Positions 44,895 through 55,857 of a stretch of 64,000 nt of DNA are shown here, in pieces. The first letter of the stretch is position 1. The number at the start of each line of letters is the position of its first letter. The notes beneath the pieces were generated by a model that searched no databases, was not told the origin of the DNA, and saw only the letters and a program-made list of their open reading frames with translations. Origin of the DNA: Erinaceus europaeus (lineage: Eukaryota; Chordata; Mammalia; Eulipotyphla; Erinaceidae); assembly GCF_950295315.1 (NCBI RefSeq), contig NC_080179.1, positions 72,228,615 through 72,292,614 on the forward strand. The letters are read 5' to 3'. Position numbers and translations under genes: made by a program.

Positions 44895-45097
44895 TTTTAA
44901 AGTATTTGTTTATATATTTATTCATTCACTGAACAATTGAAATTGAAAGGTTAAAGGAGATAGGGAGAGAGGAGACCTGCAACACTGTTTTACCACTATG
45001 AAGCCTTCCCCTCTGCAGTTGGGGATCAGAGGCTTGAACTTGGGTCCTTGTGCACTGTAACATGCACCCTAATGGGTGCAGCACAACCCGGCCACCA
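44895..45097 (-). mobile_element. SINE type 2, reverse
   Basis: Inverted B box GAACTTGGGTCC near 45035, GTGCACTGTAACATGCACCC, head AGCACAACCCGGCC. Confidence 0.75.
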
Positions 45098-45436
45098 CAT
45101 TCGGGCTTCCTTTTTATAACTAAGGTCTTGTTACTTTTACCTAAACTCTGTATCTTAAGACAGACCTTTTCTAACATCCCTGGGCAGGCTGTTTCTGGCT
45201 GGAGTCAGAATGCGGGGTGACCTTTCAGATACCCATGTTTCCCTGTTGAACAGCAAATAGGGGAGAACAATGAAAACCCAAGATTGGAAGACCACTCAAA
45301 TCTCTCTTCGAAATATCAGATTATTGCATCTGCTCTGGAACAGCTCTGCCGAAAAGTCTTCCAGAAACGGAACTTATCATCTCTGGAGACAGTTCACTTC
45401 ATATCTCTACAACTCCAATAATTAGAAACATCTTGC

Positions 45437-45605
45437 AGGTTTTTTAATGATAGAAGCAGAAAAGCAGAGAGAGAGAGAGAGTAAGAGAGGGAAAGAGAAA
45501 GAGGACACAGGTCACAAACACCACACCTCCTTTGATGCAGTGGGGGCCAGGCTCAAAATTGGCTGGCACACAGCAATGCAGTACACTACCCAAGTGAGTT
45601 ATTTT
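45437..45605 (-). mobile_element. SINE type 4, reverse
   Basis: GA-rich segment, CACCTCCTTTGATGCAGTGG, CACTACCCAAGTGAG head; matches copies at 46480, 52720 and 56660. Confidence 0.6.
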
Positions 45606-45704
45606 GTAAATCCTTTTAGAACCTTTGCAAATACAGTTTTCTTTTAAATAGATCATTTGGTTATAACTCCATTTTTGTAATCTTTTTACTCCTTTTAAAA
45701 AGGT

Positions 45705-45983
45705 TTTTTTTTTAATATTTATTTATTTATTTTCCCTTTTGTTGCCCTTTTATTGTTGTTGTCGTGATTGATGTCATCACTGTTGGATAGGACAGAGAGA
45801 AATGGAAAGAGGAAGGGAAGACAGAGAGGAGGAGAGAAAGACAGACACCTGCAGACCTGCTTCACTGCCTGTGAAGCGACTCCCCTGCAGGTGGGGAGTC
45901 AGGGGCTCGAACCGGGATCCTTATGCAGGTCCTTGTGCTTTGCGCCACGTGTGCTTAACCCACTGCGCTACCGCCCAACTCCC
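45705..45983 (-). mobile_element. SINE type 1, reverse
   Basis: Near-intact copy (TTGGATAGGACAGAGAGAAA through GCGCTACCGCCCAACTCC). Confidence 0.92.
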
Positions 45984-46021
45984 CCCCTTTTTTTCTTTTT
46001 TTTTTCTTTTTCTTTTTCTTT

Positions 46022-46463
46022 TTTATTTAAGAAAGATTAATTAACAAAACCATAGGGTAGGAGGAGTACAATTCTATACAAGTCCTACCACCCAATCTCC
46101 ATATCCCACCCCCTCCCCTGATAGCTTTCCCATTCTCTATCCCTCTGGAAGCATGGACCCAGGGTCATTGTGGGATGCAGAAGGTGGAAGGTCTGGCTTC
46201 TGTAATTGCTTCCCTGCTGAACATGGGTGTTGACTGGTCGGTCCATACTACCAGTCTGCCTCTCTCTTTCCCTAGTAGGGTGGGTCTCTGGGGAAGCAGA
46301 GCTCCAGGACACATTGGTGGGGTCTTCAGTCTAGGGCAGCCTGGCCAGCATCCTGATGACATCTGGAACCTGGTGACTGAAAAGAGAGTTAACATACGAA
46401 GCCAAACAAATTGTTGAGCAATCATGGACCCAAAGCTTGGAATAGTGGAGAGGAAATGTTAGG
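46022..46463 (-). mobile_element. L1 tail 3' end, reverse
   Basis: Same subfamily as 42400-42900 (GAAAGATTAATTAACAAAAC), reaching AATAGTGGAGAGGAAATG. Adjacent T-rich stretch (45985-46021) is its tail. Confidence 0.88.
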
Positions 46464-46479
46464 TTCCCCCCCCCTTTTT

Positions 46480-46658
46480 TTTTCTATAGTCACCGGGGCT
46501 TTGCTACTCAAGGTTAAGTTTCTCAGATAGAAAAAGAGAGAGAGAGAGGAAAAGACACCACAGCACAAAGATTTCTTCCAATGCTATTGGGGGCTGGACT
46601 CAGAAGTGGGTCACTCACATGGCAAAGTGGTACACTGCCTAGGTGACCTGTTTTTCTG
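46480..46658 (-). mobile_element. SINE type 4, reverse
   Basis: GA-rich segment, CCAATGCTATTGGGGGCTGG, ACACTGCCTAGGTGACC. Confidence 0.6.
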
Positions 46659-46682
46659 GCATTGTTTATCAATTTTTCATGT

Positions 46683-46876
46683 TTTTAAAAAATATTTTAT
46701 CTATGTATTTATTGGATAGAGACAGAGAGAAATTGAGAAGGGGAAAGTAGAGAGACACCTGCAGCACTACTTCACTGTTATGAAGATTTCCCCTTGCAGG
46801 TGGGGACCAGGGGCTTAAACCCAGGCCCCTGCACATTTTAACATGTGTACTCTAATGGGTGTGGCACAACCAGCCC
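46683..46876 (-). mobile_element. SINE type 2, reverse
   Basis: TATTTATTGGATAGAGACAG, inverted B box AAACCCAGGCCC, head GTGGCACAACCAGCCCC. Confidence 0.82.
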
Positions 46877-46897
46877 CAGATTTTCAAAGTAGGGTAC

Positions 46898-47003
46898 TAG
46901 GATGGGGGGAGATAGCACCACAATTATACCAAACGGCTTTCATGTCTGGGGCTTTAGGTATAAACCTGGTATCATCATAAGCCACAGCTGAGTAGTGGAA
47001 CCA
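46898..47003 (+). mobile_element. SINE type 3 fragment
   Basis: GGGGGGAGATAGCACCACAA head and ATCATCATAAGCCACAGCT body. Confidence 0.6.
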
Positions 47004-47251
47004 GAATCGAAGTGTAGAATAATTATGAAACAGAGGAGTCCTGATCTACTTGCTCCCCTCCTACAAGAATCATCACTGTCACCACTGGATGTGAAATGCG
47101 TAGCTTTCAGCAACCTCACTATTTCTGAACAAGAGCTCTGCCTGCTTTACATTTGTTTGGTTAATAAACCACACTTTCTCCACACCATACTTAAACTGTT
47201 GCTTGAGACCTAAGCAAAGAACCTTCTTATTTTTTTCTTTTTCAGGTTACT

Positions 47252-47518
47252 TTTTTATTGAATATTTATTTATTTATTCCCTTTTGTTGCCCTTGTTTTA
47301 TTGTTGTAGTTATCTTTATTATTGATGTCATCGTTGTTGTTGGATAGGGCAGAGAGGCATGGAGAGAGGAGGGGAAGACAGAGAGGGGGAGAGAAAGACA
47401 GACACCTGCAAACCTGCTTCACCACCTGTGAAGTGACTCCCCTGCAGGTGGGGAGCTGGGGACTCAAACCACCTTTGCGCCACCTGCATTTAACCCACTG
47501 CGCTACTGCCTGACTCCC
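47252..47518 (-). mobile_element. SINE type 1, reverse
   Basis: Duplication TCAGGTTACT at 47242-47251 and 47519-47528. The region around the B box is partly deleted (CTCAAACCACCTTTGCGCC). Confidence 0.93.
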
Positions 47519-47744
47519 TCAGGTTACTATTTATCTTGTTAAGATCAAACCATTACTCCAGTCTTTCAGTATTTTTTTTTGTTTCTGGATTTAGTTAATC
47601 AACACGTTCTCCCTCTGCTCCTTATTGTCCTCTTAATTGAGAATAAAAACTACTTTGTATAATGGTGATAAAGACTGTGACTCAACACATGGAAGGTGCT
47701 TATAATGGGGACAAATAATAATTATACACTAAAGAATAATATTA

Positions 47745-47872
47745 TTTTGCATAAGAGGTCCCAGGCTCAATCCCCAGGATTGTTGTATGCCAAAAACTGA
47801 GCAGAGCTCTGGTCTGCACCTCTCTTTATGTCTGTGTTTCTCTCTCTCTGAAGAAAAATATTTTTAAAAAAG
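47745..47872 (+). mobile_element. SINE type 3 fragment
   Basis: AGGTCCCAGGCTCAATCCCC and CTGAGCAGAGCTCTGGTCTG; head truncated. Confidence 0.55.
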
Positions 47873-47939
47873 TATAGAGTGGTTAGAGTTTGAATAAAAA
47901 ATGGTATTAAAATATTACATAAGTAAACAATCAAGGCTT

Positions 47940-48092
47940 TTAAAAATGTTGATTGAGAGAATTGGAGAAAGGGAGAAGGAGAAAGAGAGAGAGAAATACC
48001 AGAACACCACTTCAGCATAAGCAGTGCCTGGAATCAAATTGGAGCCTAATGCATGCAAGTTCTGAGCTCTTCCTGCTAAGTCACCTGCCCAG
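47940..48092 (-). mobile_element. Diverged SINE, reverse
   Basis: GA-rich segment, CCACTTCAGCATAAGCAGTG, GCTAAGTCACCTGCCCAGG head. Confidence 0.5.
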
Positions 48093-48094
48093 GA

Positions 48095-48625
48095 ACTAAG
48101 CCTTTATAATTTAGAGCACTTGAAGAGAAAGTATTTGTTCATCTCTATACATTTCCAAATAAGAGTCCAATATAACTGTAAAAGTTATAGCTCATTTTAA
48201 AGTGCCTTTAAAAATCTACCTCCCCACCTCCTATAGCCACCTGTTAATAGTAACCCCTACATCTACCCAAATGATAAATTATTTTGCATCTCCTCTGGGA
48301 AATCATTACTCAAAGCAGTAGGGGTAGATCCAAACTATTAATGACAAAGTACTGTGTGTGAGAAAGTTAAAACTCTGTCAGTCTGTCACCAGAAGGTTTA
48401 GTAGCAAGACTTAATGAGCACTTGGGCAGACTGGCTTCCTAAATTAGCCCAGGAACATTTTAATTGTGTGTCCATGGAAAAGTTATCAACCTGAATGTGT
48501 CTTCATTTGTTCATTAGTGAGAGTGGTCTCTTTTCTAGAATAGTAAGGAATTTGAAGGAATGTGAAAGTTCTAGCAGTTGTTAGCTTTTTAATTTTTTTT
48601 TATTTGATAAAAACAAATGCATAAA
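48095..48625. other. No gene seen
   Basis: No recognised repeat or exon. Confidence 0.4.
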
Positions 48626-48631
48626 GAGAAG

Positions 48632-48872
48632 TTGAAAAACAAAATCAGAAGGGAAAACACTAAGCAGAACTTGGACTGGAGTTGGTGTATTGCACCAAAG
48701 TAAAAGACTCTTAGGTAGGGGGAGGGGAGGGTTCAGGTCCTGGAACATGATGGCAGAGGAGGACCTAGTGGGGGTTGTCTTGTTATGTGGAAATGTTATA
48801 CATGTATAAACTATTCTAATTTACTGTTGACTGTAAACCATTAATCCCCCAGTAAAGAAATTAAAAAAAACA
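48632..48872 (+). mobile_element. L1 3' UTR
   Basis: TTGCACCAAAGTAAAAGACT, GGTCCTGGAACATGATGGCA, then CTGTAAACCATTAATCCCCC and an A-rich tail. Confidence 0.8.
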
Positions 48873-48934
48873 GAAATGGAGAGGAAGTGATATATCTATA
48901 TATTGATCTCTTTATATATATATTCATATATTTT

Positions 48935-49083
48935 TATATATGGAGAAAGAGAGAGTGCTACACCATCACTGTACAGCTCATGAAGCTCCCCCCTCCCCCC
49001 CCCCCCCCCCCCAGTGAACACCAAGGGCTTGAACTGGGGTCTTTGTTCATGGTAATGTGTGAGCCATTGTGCTGCCCTCTGGC
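48935..49083 (-). mobile_element. SINE type 2, reverse, with C run
   Basis: The usual CCCCCTGCAGGTGGGG segment is replaced by a run of about 20 C near 48990-49012. Inverted B box GAACTGGGGTCT follows. Confidence 0.65.
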
Positions 49084-49289
49084 AGTTATCATCAGTCATC
49101 CCACTGTGTGAGTGACAGTATGGAGCATCAAGAATTTATTTGATGCTTTCCGAGTTCCCATGAAAAGAATCTGAAAATTAGCCACACATTAACAATACAT
49201 TCTCATTAGACTGTTAGAAGAATGTAGACACTCTGACCATATTCCAGAATCAAGCTTAAGTGCTCTGTCATGACTGTAAAAGTAAGACT

Positions 49290-49940
49290 CTCCCCCTGCC
49301 CAGTCTCCATTTGTGATTCATAGTGGGTTACAGTTTTGTAAGACTATAGTTCCACATCATACCCACCCTCAAAGTTCTCTGTCCCCATCCTTCTACTTGC
49401 CAAAGATTACCACTGTAGTTTTCACAGCATCTTAGTCATAGTCTGCTCGCTTCTGTATGTTTTCTTTCTTTATTTGCAGTTCTCTAGACTCCACAAATGA
49501 GTGAAGCCATGTGGTAGTTGAAACCATGTTGTAGAAACCATCTCTTTACCTGTTCATCTAAGCATAAACATCTCTAACTCCATCCATTTTTGTCCCAAGG
49601 ACTCAATATCATCTTTTTTGATTACAGAGTAGTAGCCCATGGAATATAGATCCTATAATTTCATTAGCCATTCTGTTGATGGGTGTTTAGGCTGTTCCCA
49701 CTCTTTGCTGTTATGAATGATGCAACTATGAGCGTAGGGGTGCATATTGTCCCTTTGAATTAATGTTTGAGTGTCATTTGGGAAAATGTCTATGAGTGGT
49801 ATTGCCACATCATAAGTTAATTCCATCTTTATTTGTCTAATGACTCTCCAGTTAGCCTTCCAAAGGGGCTGCACCAACTTTCATTCACATCAGCAGTATA
49901 GCAGATCCCTTTTTCTCCACAACGTCAATAGCATTTGGGA
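49290..49940 (-). mobile_element. Older L1, ORF2 C-terminal region, reverse
   Basis: The minus-strand frame at 49653-49877 reads like the end of L1 ORF2p: MVQPLWKANWRVIRQIKMEL near its start, then PLIDIFPNDTQTLIQRDN, then AHSCIIHNSKEWEQPKHPST. The rest (49290-49650) is the following UTR. A different, older family than the L1s at 6765 and 12400. Confidence 0.85.
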
Positions 49941-49954
49941 AGTATAATTCTCTT

Positions 49955-50615
49955 AAAATCAATGGGGTTCACAGTTAACAATACTTATACACATTTCTCC
50001 AATTTGGGAGCTACTCTATTCCCTGATCAGTCCTGTTTCCAGCTGTGACACCATCTCCCCAGACAATACCTTTGGTCAGCCTGCATATTAGATGTCAGGC
50101 TCAGGCAAAAATTGGTAAAGTCATGGGTCTCTTGGAATGTACCTAAAATAGACCTACTAGCTTTTTCCAAAATGGAGATCCCCTAATCTTCATCTGCTAT
50201 ATTCTTGACGTTAGGTTCATGATTAGTCAACAATTAGTTCTATTTTATATCTTAACTCTTTTTTAGACAGCAAGTTGCAGATACAACTATGATGCCAACC
50301 TGACTTCCCTGGGCAGACAACCTCACCATTGTGTCCTGGAACTCCACCTCCCAGAGCCCTGCCCCACTAAAGAAAGAGAGAGACAGACTGGGAGTATGGA
50401 TCAACCTACCAATGCCCAGGACCAGTGGAGAAGCAATTACAGAAGCCAGACTTTTCCACCTTCTGCATCCCACAATGATCCTGGGTCCATACTCCCAGAG
50501 GGATAAAGAATAGGAAAGCTTTCAAGGGAAGGGATGGGATAAAGAGCTCTGGTGGTGGGAATTGTGTGTAATTGTATCCCTTTTATCCTATGGTCTTATC
50601 GAAATATTTTTATTT
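49955..50615 (+). mobile_element. L1 tail, 5'-truncated
   Basis: From AATGGGGTTCACAGTTAACA to the TTTTATCCTATGGTCTTATC end, collinear with copy 1 from about 9310 on. Confidence 0.85.
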
Positions 50616-50647
50616 TTAATTTACTTTTATTTACTATTTTTAAATTT

Positions 50648-50676
50648 TCTTTCTTTCTCTCTTTCTTTCTTTCTCC

Positions 50677-50735
<59 letters not shown>

Positions 50736-50737
50736 TA
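50648..50737. repeat. (CTTT)n microsatellite
   Basis: About 90 bp of TTTC units, at the junction between the L1 tail and the next reverse SINE's A-rich end. Confidence 0.92.
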
Positions 50738-51048
50738 TTTTTGCCTCCAGGATTATTGCTGGGGCTTGGTGCCTGCACTACAAATCCACTGCTCATGGAG
50801 GCCATTTTTTCCCATGTTGTTGCCCTTATTGTAGTTATAGCTTTTGTTGTTGGGTAGGAAAGAAAGAAATCAAGAGAGGAGGGAAAGACAGAGAGGAAGA
50901 GAGGAAGACAGACACCTGCAGACCTGCTTCACTGCTTATGAAGCGACTCCCCTGCAGGTGGGGAGCTGGGACTCAAACCAGGATCCTTACACCAGCCCTT
51001 GCACTTTGTGCCATGTGCACTGAACCCACTGCACTATCGCCCAGCCCC
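50738..51048 (-). mobile_element. SINE type 1, long form, reverse
   Basis: Full 3' module (GCCTCCAGGATTATTGCTGG) and body to head CACTATCGCCCAGCCCC. Confidence 0.9.
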
Positions 51049-51207
51049 CATTTATTTTATTATTCTATTTTATAAATAAATTTTTAAAATAATGCCTTCT
51101 AGATTTTTAATTGAAAGCATAGGAGAAAGTCAGATAAGCATATAAAATAGCTTACTAATCTTACATATAATCTTGCTGGAGCATGGGAATGGCAAATATT
51201 TGTAACT

Positions 51208-51350
51208 TTGGGCTAAGGAGAAAACATAGTGGTTATGTAGAAGGCTTTCATGGCGGAGGCTCCAAGGCTCCAGGTTCAATACTCAGCAACACCATAGGCC
51301 AGAGTTGATCAGTACTATGGTGTGTGTGTGTGTGTGTGTATGTATGTAAT
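51208..51350 (+). mobile_element. SINE type 3 with (TG)n tail
   Basis: Head GGGCTAAGGAGAAAACATAG, CAGGTTCAATACTCAGCAAC, then (TG)n at 51320-51340. Confidence 0.7.
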
Positions 51351-51382
51351 TTTCTCTGAATTTCTCCTATATTAGAAAATCA

Positions 51383-51591
51383 AATGGCGCACCTGGTTGA
51401 GGGCACGTGTTACAATGTATGAGGACCCTGGGGTTGGAGTTCCCAGTCACCACCTGCAGGGGGAAAGCTCTGAGAGTGGTGAAGCAGTGCTGCAGGTGTC
51501 TCTCTCTCCCTAACTCCCTCTTCCCTATCAATTTCTGGCTGTCTCTACCCAATAAACAAATTAAAATAATGTTAAAAAATTAAAAATAAAT
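51383..51591 (+). mobile_element. SINE type 2
   Basis: GGCGCACCTGGTTGAGG head, CACCTGCAGGGGGAAAGCTC, TTTCTGGCTGTCTCTACCCA end. Confidence 0.82.
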
Positions 51592-51592
51592 G

Positions 51593-51860
51593 AGGATCGG
51601 GTGGTAACGCAGCGGGTTAAGCACACATGGCACAAAAGTGCAAAGACCGGAGTAAGGATCCCCTTTCGAGCCCCTGGCTCCCCACCTGCAGGGGAGTCAC
51701 TTCACAAGTAATGAAGCAGGTCTGCTGGTGTCTATCTTCCTTTCCCCCTTTCCATCTTCCCCTCCTCTCTCAATTACTCTCTGTCCTACCCAACAACAAC
51801 ATCAGTAACAACAATATTAATAACCACAATAACTGTAAAAAAATAAAAATAAAATAAGAC
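51593..51860 (+). mobile_element. SINE type 1
   Basis: Inserted in tandem after the preceding SINE tail. Head GGTAACGCAGCGGGTTAAG, full body, AACAACATCAGTAACAACAA tail. Confidence 0.9.
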
Positions 51861-51919
51861 ATTTAAAAAACATTTGTAACTTCACTTAAACTTCTTTCTC
51901 TCTCTCTGTATGTGTATTT

Positions 51920-52118
51920 ACCTCCCCACCAGTGTTATTTCTGGGGTTTAGTGCCTGTACAAATGCACGATTCCTGGAAGTTACATATATCTATATATTG
52001 ATAAAGGGCCAGGCACATAGAGAGAGAGAGAAAAAAAAAAGCAAGAATGAGAGATGCCTGTAGCACTGTCCTCCTACCACTGGGGGAACTACCCTGTGTG
52101 CCACAACCCAGACGTGCC
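51920..52118 (-). mobile_element. Diverged SINE with 3' module, reverse
   Basis: GTTATTTCTGGGGTTTAGTG module, GA/A-rich middle, GTGTGCCACAACCCAG head. Confidence 0.55.
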
Positions 52119-52119
52119 A

Positions 52120-52515
52120 ACCTTTCTTAAGTGCCTGCTATGTTCCAGGGAGCCCAGGTTGTAAGAATTCAGTGCCCTTGGCAGTCAGAAAACCCTTCTC
52201 ATAGCATCCCGCAAGTTTCTAAACACTCCTTTTTTAATCTATAGAATTAGAAAAATGAAAGTACCTTTATCTGAGAAGTCACTGACTTGTGGAACACAGT
52301 TAACATTTTCTTTCTCTCTCTGCACAGTACATTAAGCATGAAATGAAACTCAATATCAAATCACCAAGGTTTTTTCTTTTGAATAGCTTCTCTTTATCTC
52401 AGTAGTCACTCAAGTCTTTGTTTGCATTGTAGAATGGAAATACTACGTTCGGGAATTAAAATACGCTCAATGGATGCAAAAAATTCAAAGAAATTTAATC
52501 TGCTTTGTAATATTT
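52120..52515. other. No gene seen
   Basis: No recognised repeat or exon. Confidence 0.4.
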
Positions 52516-52519
52516 GAGA

Positions 52520-52672
52520 GGGCTGGCAAGATAGCTCACCTATCCCTGTGAGCCTGAATTGCTGTGGGCGTGACCCAGGTTAGAGTTCAGCCCTGGCTGC
52601 AGTGAAGGAGGCTTTGGTCTGTGGTGTCTTCCTTTGTGTGTCTCAGTTTCTGTTTCTCTCTCTTTTTAGTAT
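52520..52672 (+). mobile_element. SINE type 4
   Basis: Head GGCTGGCAAGATAGCTCACC, GAGTTCAGCCCTGGCTGCAG, CT-rich end. Confidence 0.7.
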
Positions 52673-52719
52673 TATGTGTACTTAACCTGGTTGGCCAGCA
52701 CTTGGTCCCCTCTCTCTCT

Positions 52720-52868
52720 TTTTAAAATGGAGACAGAGAGGCAGAGAAAGGGTAAAAGAAATTGCAGGACCAAAGTTTCCTTCAGTGTGGTGAAGGCCAG
52801 GCTTGAACCTGGGTTGTGCACATGGCAAAGCAACACACTATCCAAGTGAGCTCTTTTGTCAGCCCTCT
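52720..52868 (-). mobile_element. SINE type 4, reverse
   Basis: GACAGAGAGGCAGAGAAAGG, GCTTGAACCTGGGTTGTGC inverted B box, CCAAGTGAGCTCTTTTGTCA head. Forms an inverted pair with the copy at 52520. Confidence 0.7.
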
Positions 52869-52926
52869 CTTTTCTCTCTTTCTATATGAACAAGTCAATT
52901 TTGAGTCGTGAAACCCTCGTGAGAAT

Positions 52927-53499
52927 TGTTGTTAAAATTTTCTAAGGCTCTTGCCGGGCTGGCTTGCTTCACGGCCGGGTAACAGAGACGCGGAGACAAC
53001 GGCTGGGCAGGGAAGCTGTATTTCTTTATTCAGGAACAACGATTCATAAACTAAGACAAACTAATCACCAAACAGAACTCTGCTGTCTCTTTGCGGCGGC
53101 ACAAGCACTCTCTCTCTTACTCTGGCACTCAGGAACTCTCCAACTCTGGCACGCTGGAACTCTCGTACTTGAGAACCCTCTGAAACTCTGGCACACTGGA
53201 ACTCTCTCTTACTCTGTAACCCTGAAACTCTCAAACTCAGGAACTCAGGAACTCTGTCACTGGGGAACTCAGGAACTCTCAGACTCAGGAACCCTCTCTC
53301 GGGGTCCCTTACTCTCCAACTCAGGAACTCTGGAACTCTCTCTTACTCTGTAACCCTGAAACTCTCGAACTCAGGAACTCAGGAACCCTCCCTCAGGGTT
53401 CCTTGGGGCGGGGCCAAGCAGGCCCTTGAAATTAATTGGACTGATCCAATTCTCTTGATTTGGGGAGGGCTAGAACAAACCAATGTAAAGCATACGACA
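52927..53499 (-). repeat. 3' LTR of element B
   Basis: 573 bp. Minus-strand AATAAA at plus 53025-53030; GC box near 53406; minisatellite at 53098-53395. Confidence 0.88.
53098..53395. repeat. LTR-embedded degenerate minisatellite
   Basis: About 25 imperfect 10-12-bp units of the type GGAACTCTGG / GGAACTCAGG. A higher-order unit (CTCTCTTACTCTGTAACCCT) occurs twice, near 53195 and 53338. The 129-codon plus-strand frame over it is an artefact of the unit. Confidence 0.88.
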
Positions 53500-53502
53500 A
53501 TT

Positions 53503-53516
53503 CCCCCTTTTCTTTT
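53503..53516 (-). other. Polypurine tract of element B
   Basis: Minus-strand AAAAGAAAAGGGGG three bases inside the 3' LTR. Confidence 0.85.
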
Positions 53517-54235
53517 TAACTAAATGACTATAGTATCAAGGGTGTGGGGTGAACAGAAACATACATAACAAAAACCAGCATGTTGCCAAGGGAAGGCCTG
53601 AGGGGGCCATATCTGAAAAAAAAACATTTCTTGCCTCTGGGGGGCTACTTGCCTCGACGGGCAATTGCATGGGGGCGGGGAACGGCCTAGAGTCCCACAG
53701 GCAGCTGGCTGCAACTTACTTACTATGAAACAAAACTTGTTATTAGCATATCTACTGCACGATCCAACGTTTCTAATAGAGAAGGAATTTGAGACTTTTA
53801 CATATCAACAACGTCTTTTAACCTTTTGTTACACCCATTCAAGATGGAGACACACCCTAGGTGTGGGCCGGAGAGGAAACCTCAGGCATGAGAATAATTA
53901 GCATAGCCATTGTGCGAGCTACCATTTCTAATAGAGAAGGTAGTGTTTTACATATCAACAAGTCTATTTAACCTTTTGTTTAGACCAACTTAGTTAAAAT
54001 ATATTGATTGTTAACTAATTTTTACCTCAGACTTTAAATGTAAGTTAATTTTTATCTTTATGAGAATTACATTGAAAACCTTTTTCATTTAACTTTGACT
54101 AGTAAGAATTTAGCCTTAAAGCTACTGTTTACCAAACTTTAAACATACACATAAACATGGTCATTAATACACAAGGAGAGAAACCTTTGTTATGAAGACA
54201 TGTCATTTTAAACACGAATTTAAGTCTGTACTGTC

Positions 54236-54838
54236 TTAGTTGTTGGGGGGGGGGGGTTCACCATCCGGAGGTGGCTTCCCGCGCAGCTTCACTTCTAGGA
54301 ATTGCAGGTTGCGATCTCTGCACAAATCTCTGCGTACTCCAGCTTGTCTGTCTTCACACTGGACCGGCGGCTGGAGATCTCGTGTGCCCAGTTTCGGCAG
54401 GGAGCCTGGGGGTCCGGGAGGCCCGGGATGGTTCCAGAATTCATAGAAAGAGGGCAGGCAGGCCATCTTTGTAGAAGGCGTGGGCCTAGGTGCCCAGGGG
54501 TGGCGGCCATGATAGGCCGCCGCGGCCCTGCCCCATGGCCCTGCCATGTCTGCTGCCCTGCTCGCAGTGGCTGAGCAGTGTGGAGGGATCACGCGTCCAG
54601 TGCCCTGCGCCACGCGGTGGAGAGCCGGCTCCTGTGGGCTGCTGCGGGGCTGCGGGGCTGAGCGCGTGGTGCGCGGGGTTGTCTGGGCGCAGCCGGCTGG
54701 CTGGCTGTTTAACCAGGTGGAAACAGCAGCTCCGCGTCTCTCCTCCCGCCCACTGGCTCTTCCCGCTGGCTGTTCTGAGTTCACTGAGCGAGTGGAAACC
54801 ACAGAGTGGTCCAGAGATAAATGTTCCAGAAAGAGCAA
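54236..54838 (-). other. Unrecognised open frame in the GC-rich internal part of element B
   Basis: 200 codons, Pro/Ala/Gly/Arg-rich, overlapping in the same frame the 187-codon frame of element A from NSEQP onward. It lacks most of the 21-bp repeats of A while keeping frame. Where A stops after GTRDL, B reads on for about 45 codons into the G run at 54244-54256. The family is unknown. The shared frame hints at, but does not prove, former coding. Confidence 0.3.
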
Positions 54839-54953
54839 AACAGTCTCGTGAAGAAAGAGCAGAGGCCTTTGGAGATCTCTTCACAAGCAGAAGAGAAGGC
54901 CATAGTGCATGGGTAGCCAAATTGTCTTTACTTATCTGAGAGATGTGCAGGTC

Positions 54954-54971
54954 AGGTCCACGTGGGCGCCA
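54954..54971 (-). other. Primer binding site of element B
   Basis: Minus-strand TGGCGCCCACGTGGACCT, two bases inside the 5' LTR. Closer than element A to the tRNA-Lys1,2 type. Confidence 0.75.
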
Positions 54972-54973
54972 TT

Positions 54974-55517
54974 TGTTGTTAAAATTTTCGGGAAGGCTCT
55001 TGCCGAGCTGGCTAGCTTCACGGGCGGGTAACAGAGACGCGGAGACAACGACTGGGCAGGGAAGCTGTATTTCTTTATTCAGGAACAACGATTCATAAAC
55101 TAAGACAAACTAATCACCAAACAGAACTCTGCTGTCTCTTTGCGGCGGCACAAGCACTCTCTCTCTTACTCTGGCACTCAGGAACTCTCCAACTCTGGCA
55201 CTCTGGAACTCTCGTACTTGAGAACCCTCTGAAACTCTGGCACACTGGAACTCTCTCTTACTCTGTAACCCTGAAACTCTCGAACTCAGGAACTCTCAGA
55301 CTCAAGAACCCTCTCTCGGGGTCCCTTACTCTCCAACTCAGGAACTCTGGAACTCTCTCTTACTCTGTAACCCTGAAACTCTTCGAACTCAGGAACTCAG
55401 GAACCCTCCCTCAGGGTTCCTTGGGGCGGGGCCAAGCAGGCCCTTGAAATTAATTGGACTGATCCAATTCTCTTGGTTTGGGGAGGGCTAAAACAAACCA
55501 ATGTAAAACATACGACA
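54974..55517 (-). repeat. 5' LTR of element B
   Basis: 544 bp; minisatellite at about 55146-55400 with one fewer block (about 29 bp) than in the partner LTR. Confidence 0.88.
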
Positions 55518-55643
55518 GAGAATGACAAACAACACATGGTATTTGAGTGGTGTAATCTCATACAAAAGTAGATAGTGCTTTATTTTTCAAGTAGATGGTT
55601 TTCCCCTGAAGCTAAAGGAATCCTTTAATAAATCCTTCTTTAA

Positions 55644-55857
55644 GGGGCCGGGTGGTGGCACACCTGTTTGAATGCACATGTTACAATGTGCAAGGACCTG
55701 GGTTCAAGTCCTCTGTCCTCACCTGCAGTGGAAAAGCTTTGCAAGTGGTGAAGCAGGGCTGCAGATCTCTCTCTCTCTCTCTCTCTCTCCCCCTTTCTAT
55801 CAACACCTTCCCCTCGATTTCTGGCTGTCTCTATCCAATAAATAAAATAATTTAAAA
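55644..55857 (+). mobile_element. SINE type 2
   Basis: Head GGGTGGTGGCACACCTG, B box GGTTCAAGTCCT, (CT)n at 55766-55790. Perfect 17-bp duplication AATAAATCCTTCTTTAA (55627-55643 and 55858-55874). Confidence 0.95.

Larger units (their letters stand above)
52927..55517 (-). mobile_element. LTR element B: complete non-autonomous endogenous retrovirus-like element
   Basis: Two LTRs (52927-53499 and 54974-55517) flank about 1.47 kb. The 6-bp duplication GAGAAT is exact (52921-52926 and 55518-55523). The internal region is collinear with element A, with an AT-rich 3' part and a GC-rich 5' part. There is no gag/pol/env signature. LTR ends are TGTTGT...GACA. The LTRs are about 240 bp longer than those of A because of an internal minisatellite. 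The pair differs by a few substitutions and one indel, so the insertion is not brand new but is well preserved. Confidence 0.9.

Noticed and set aside
49653..49877. Possible host gene exon
   Set aside because: The residues match the end of L1 ORF2p, so it is a retrotransposon remnant.
52964..53353. 129-codon frame with Gly-Thr-Leu repeats, resembling a repetitive protein
   Set aside because: It lies on the strand opposite to element B's transcription and follows the LTR minisatellite unit.
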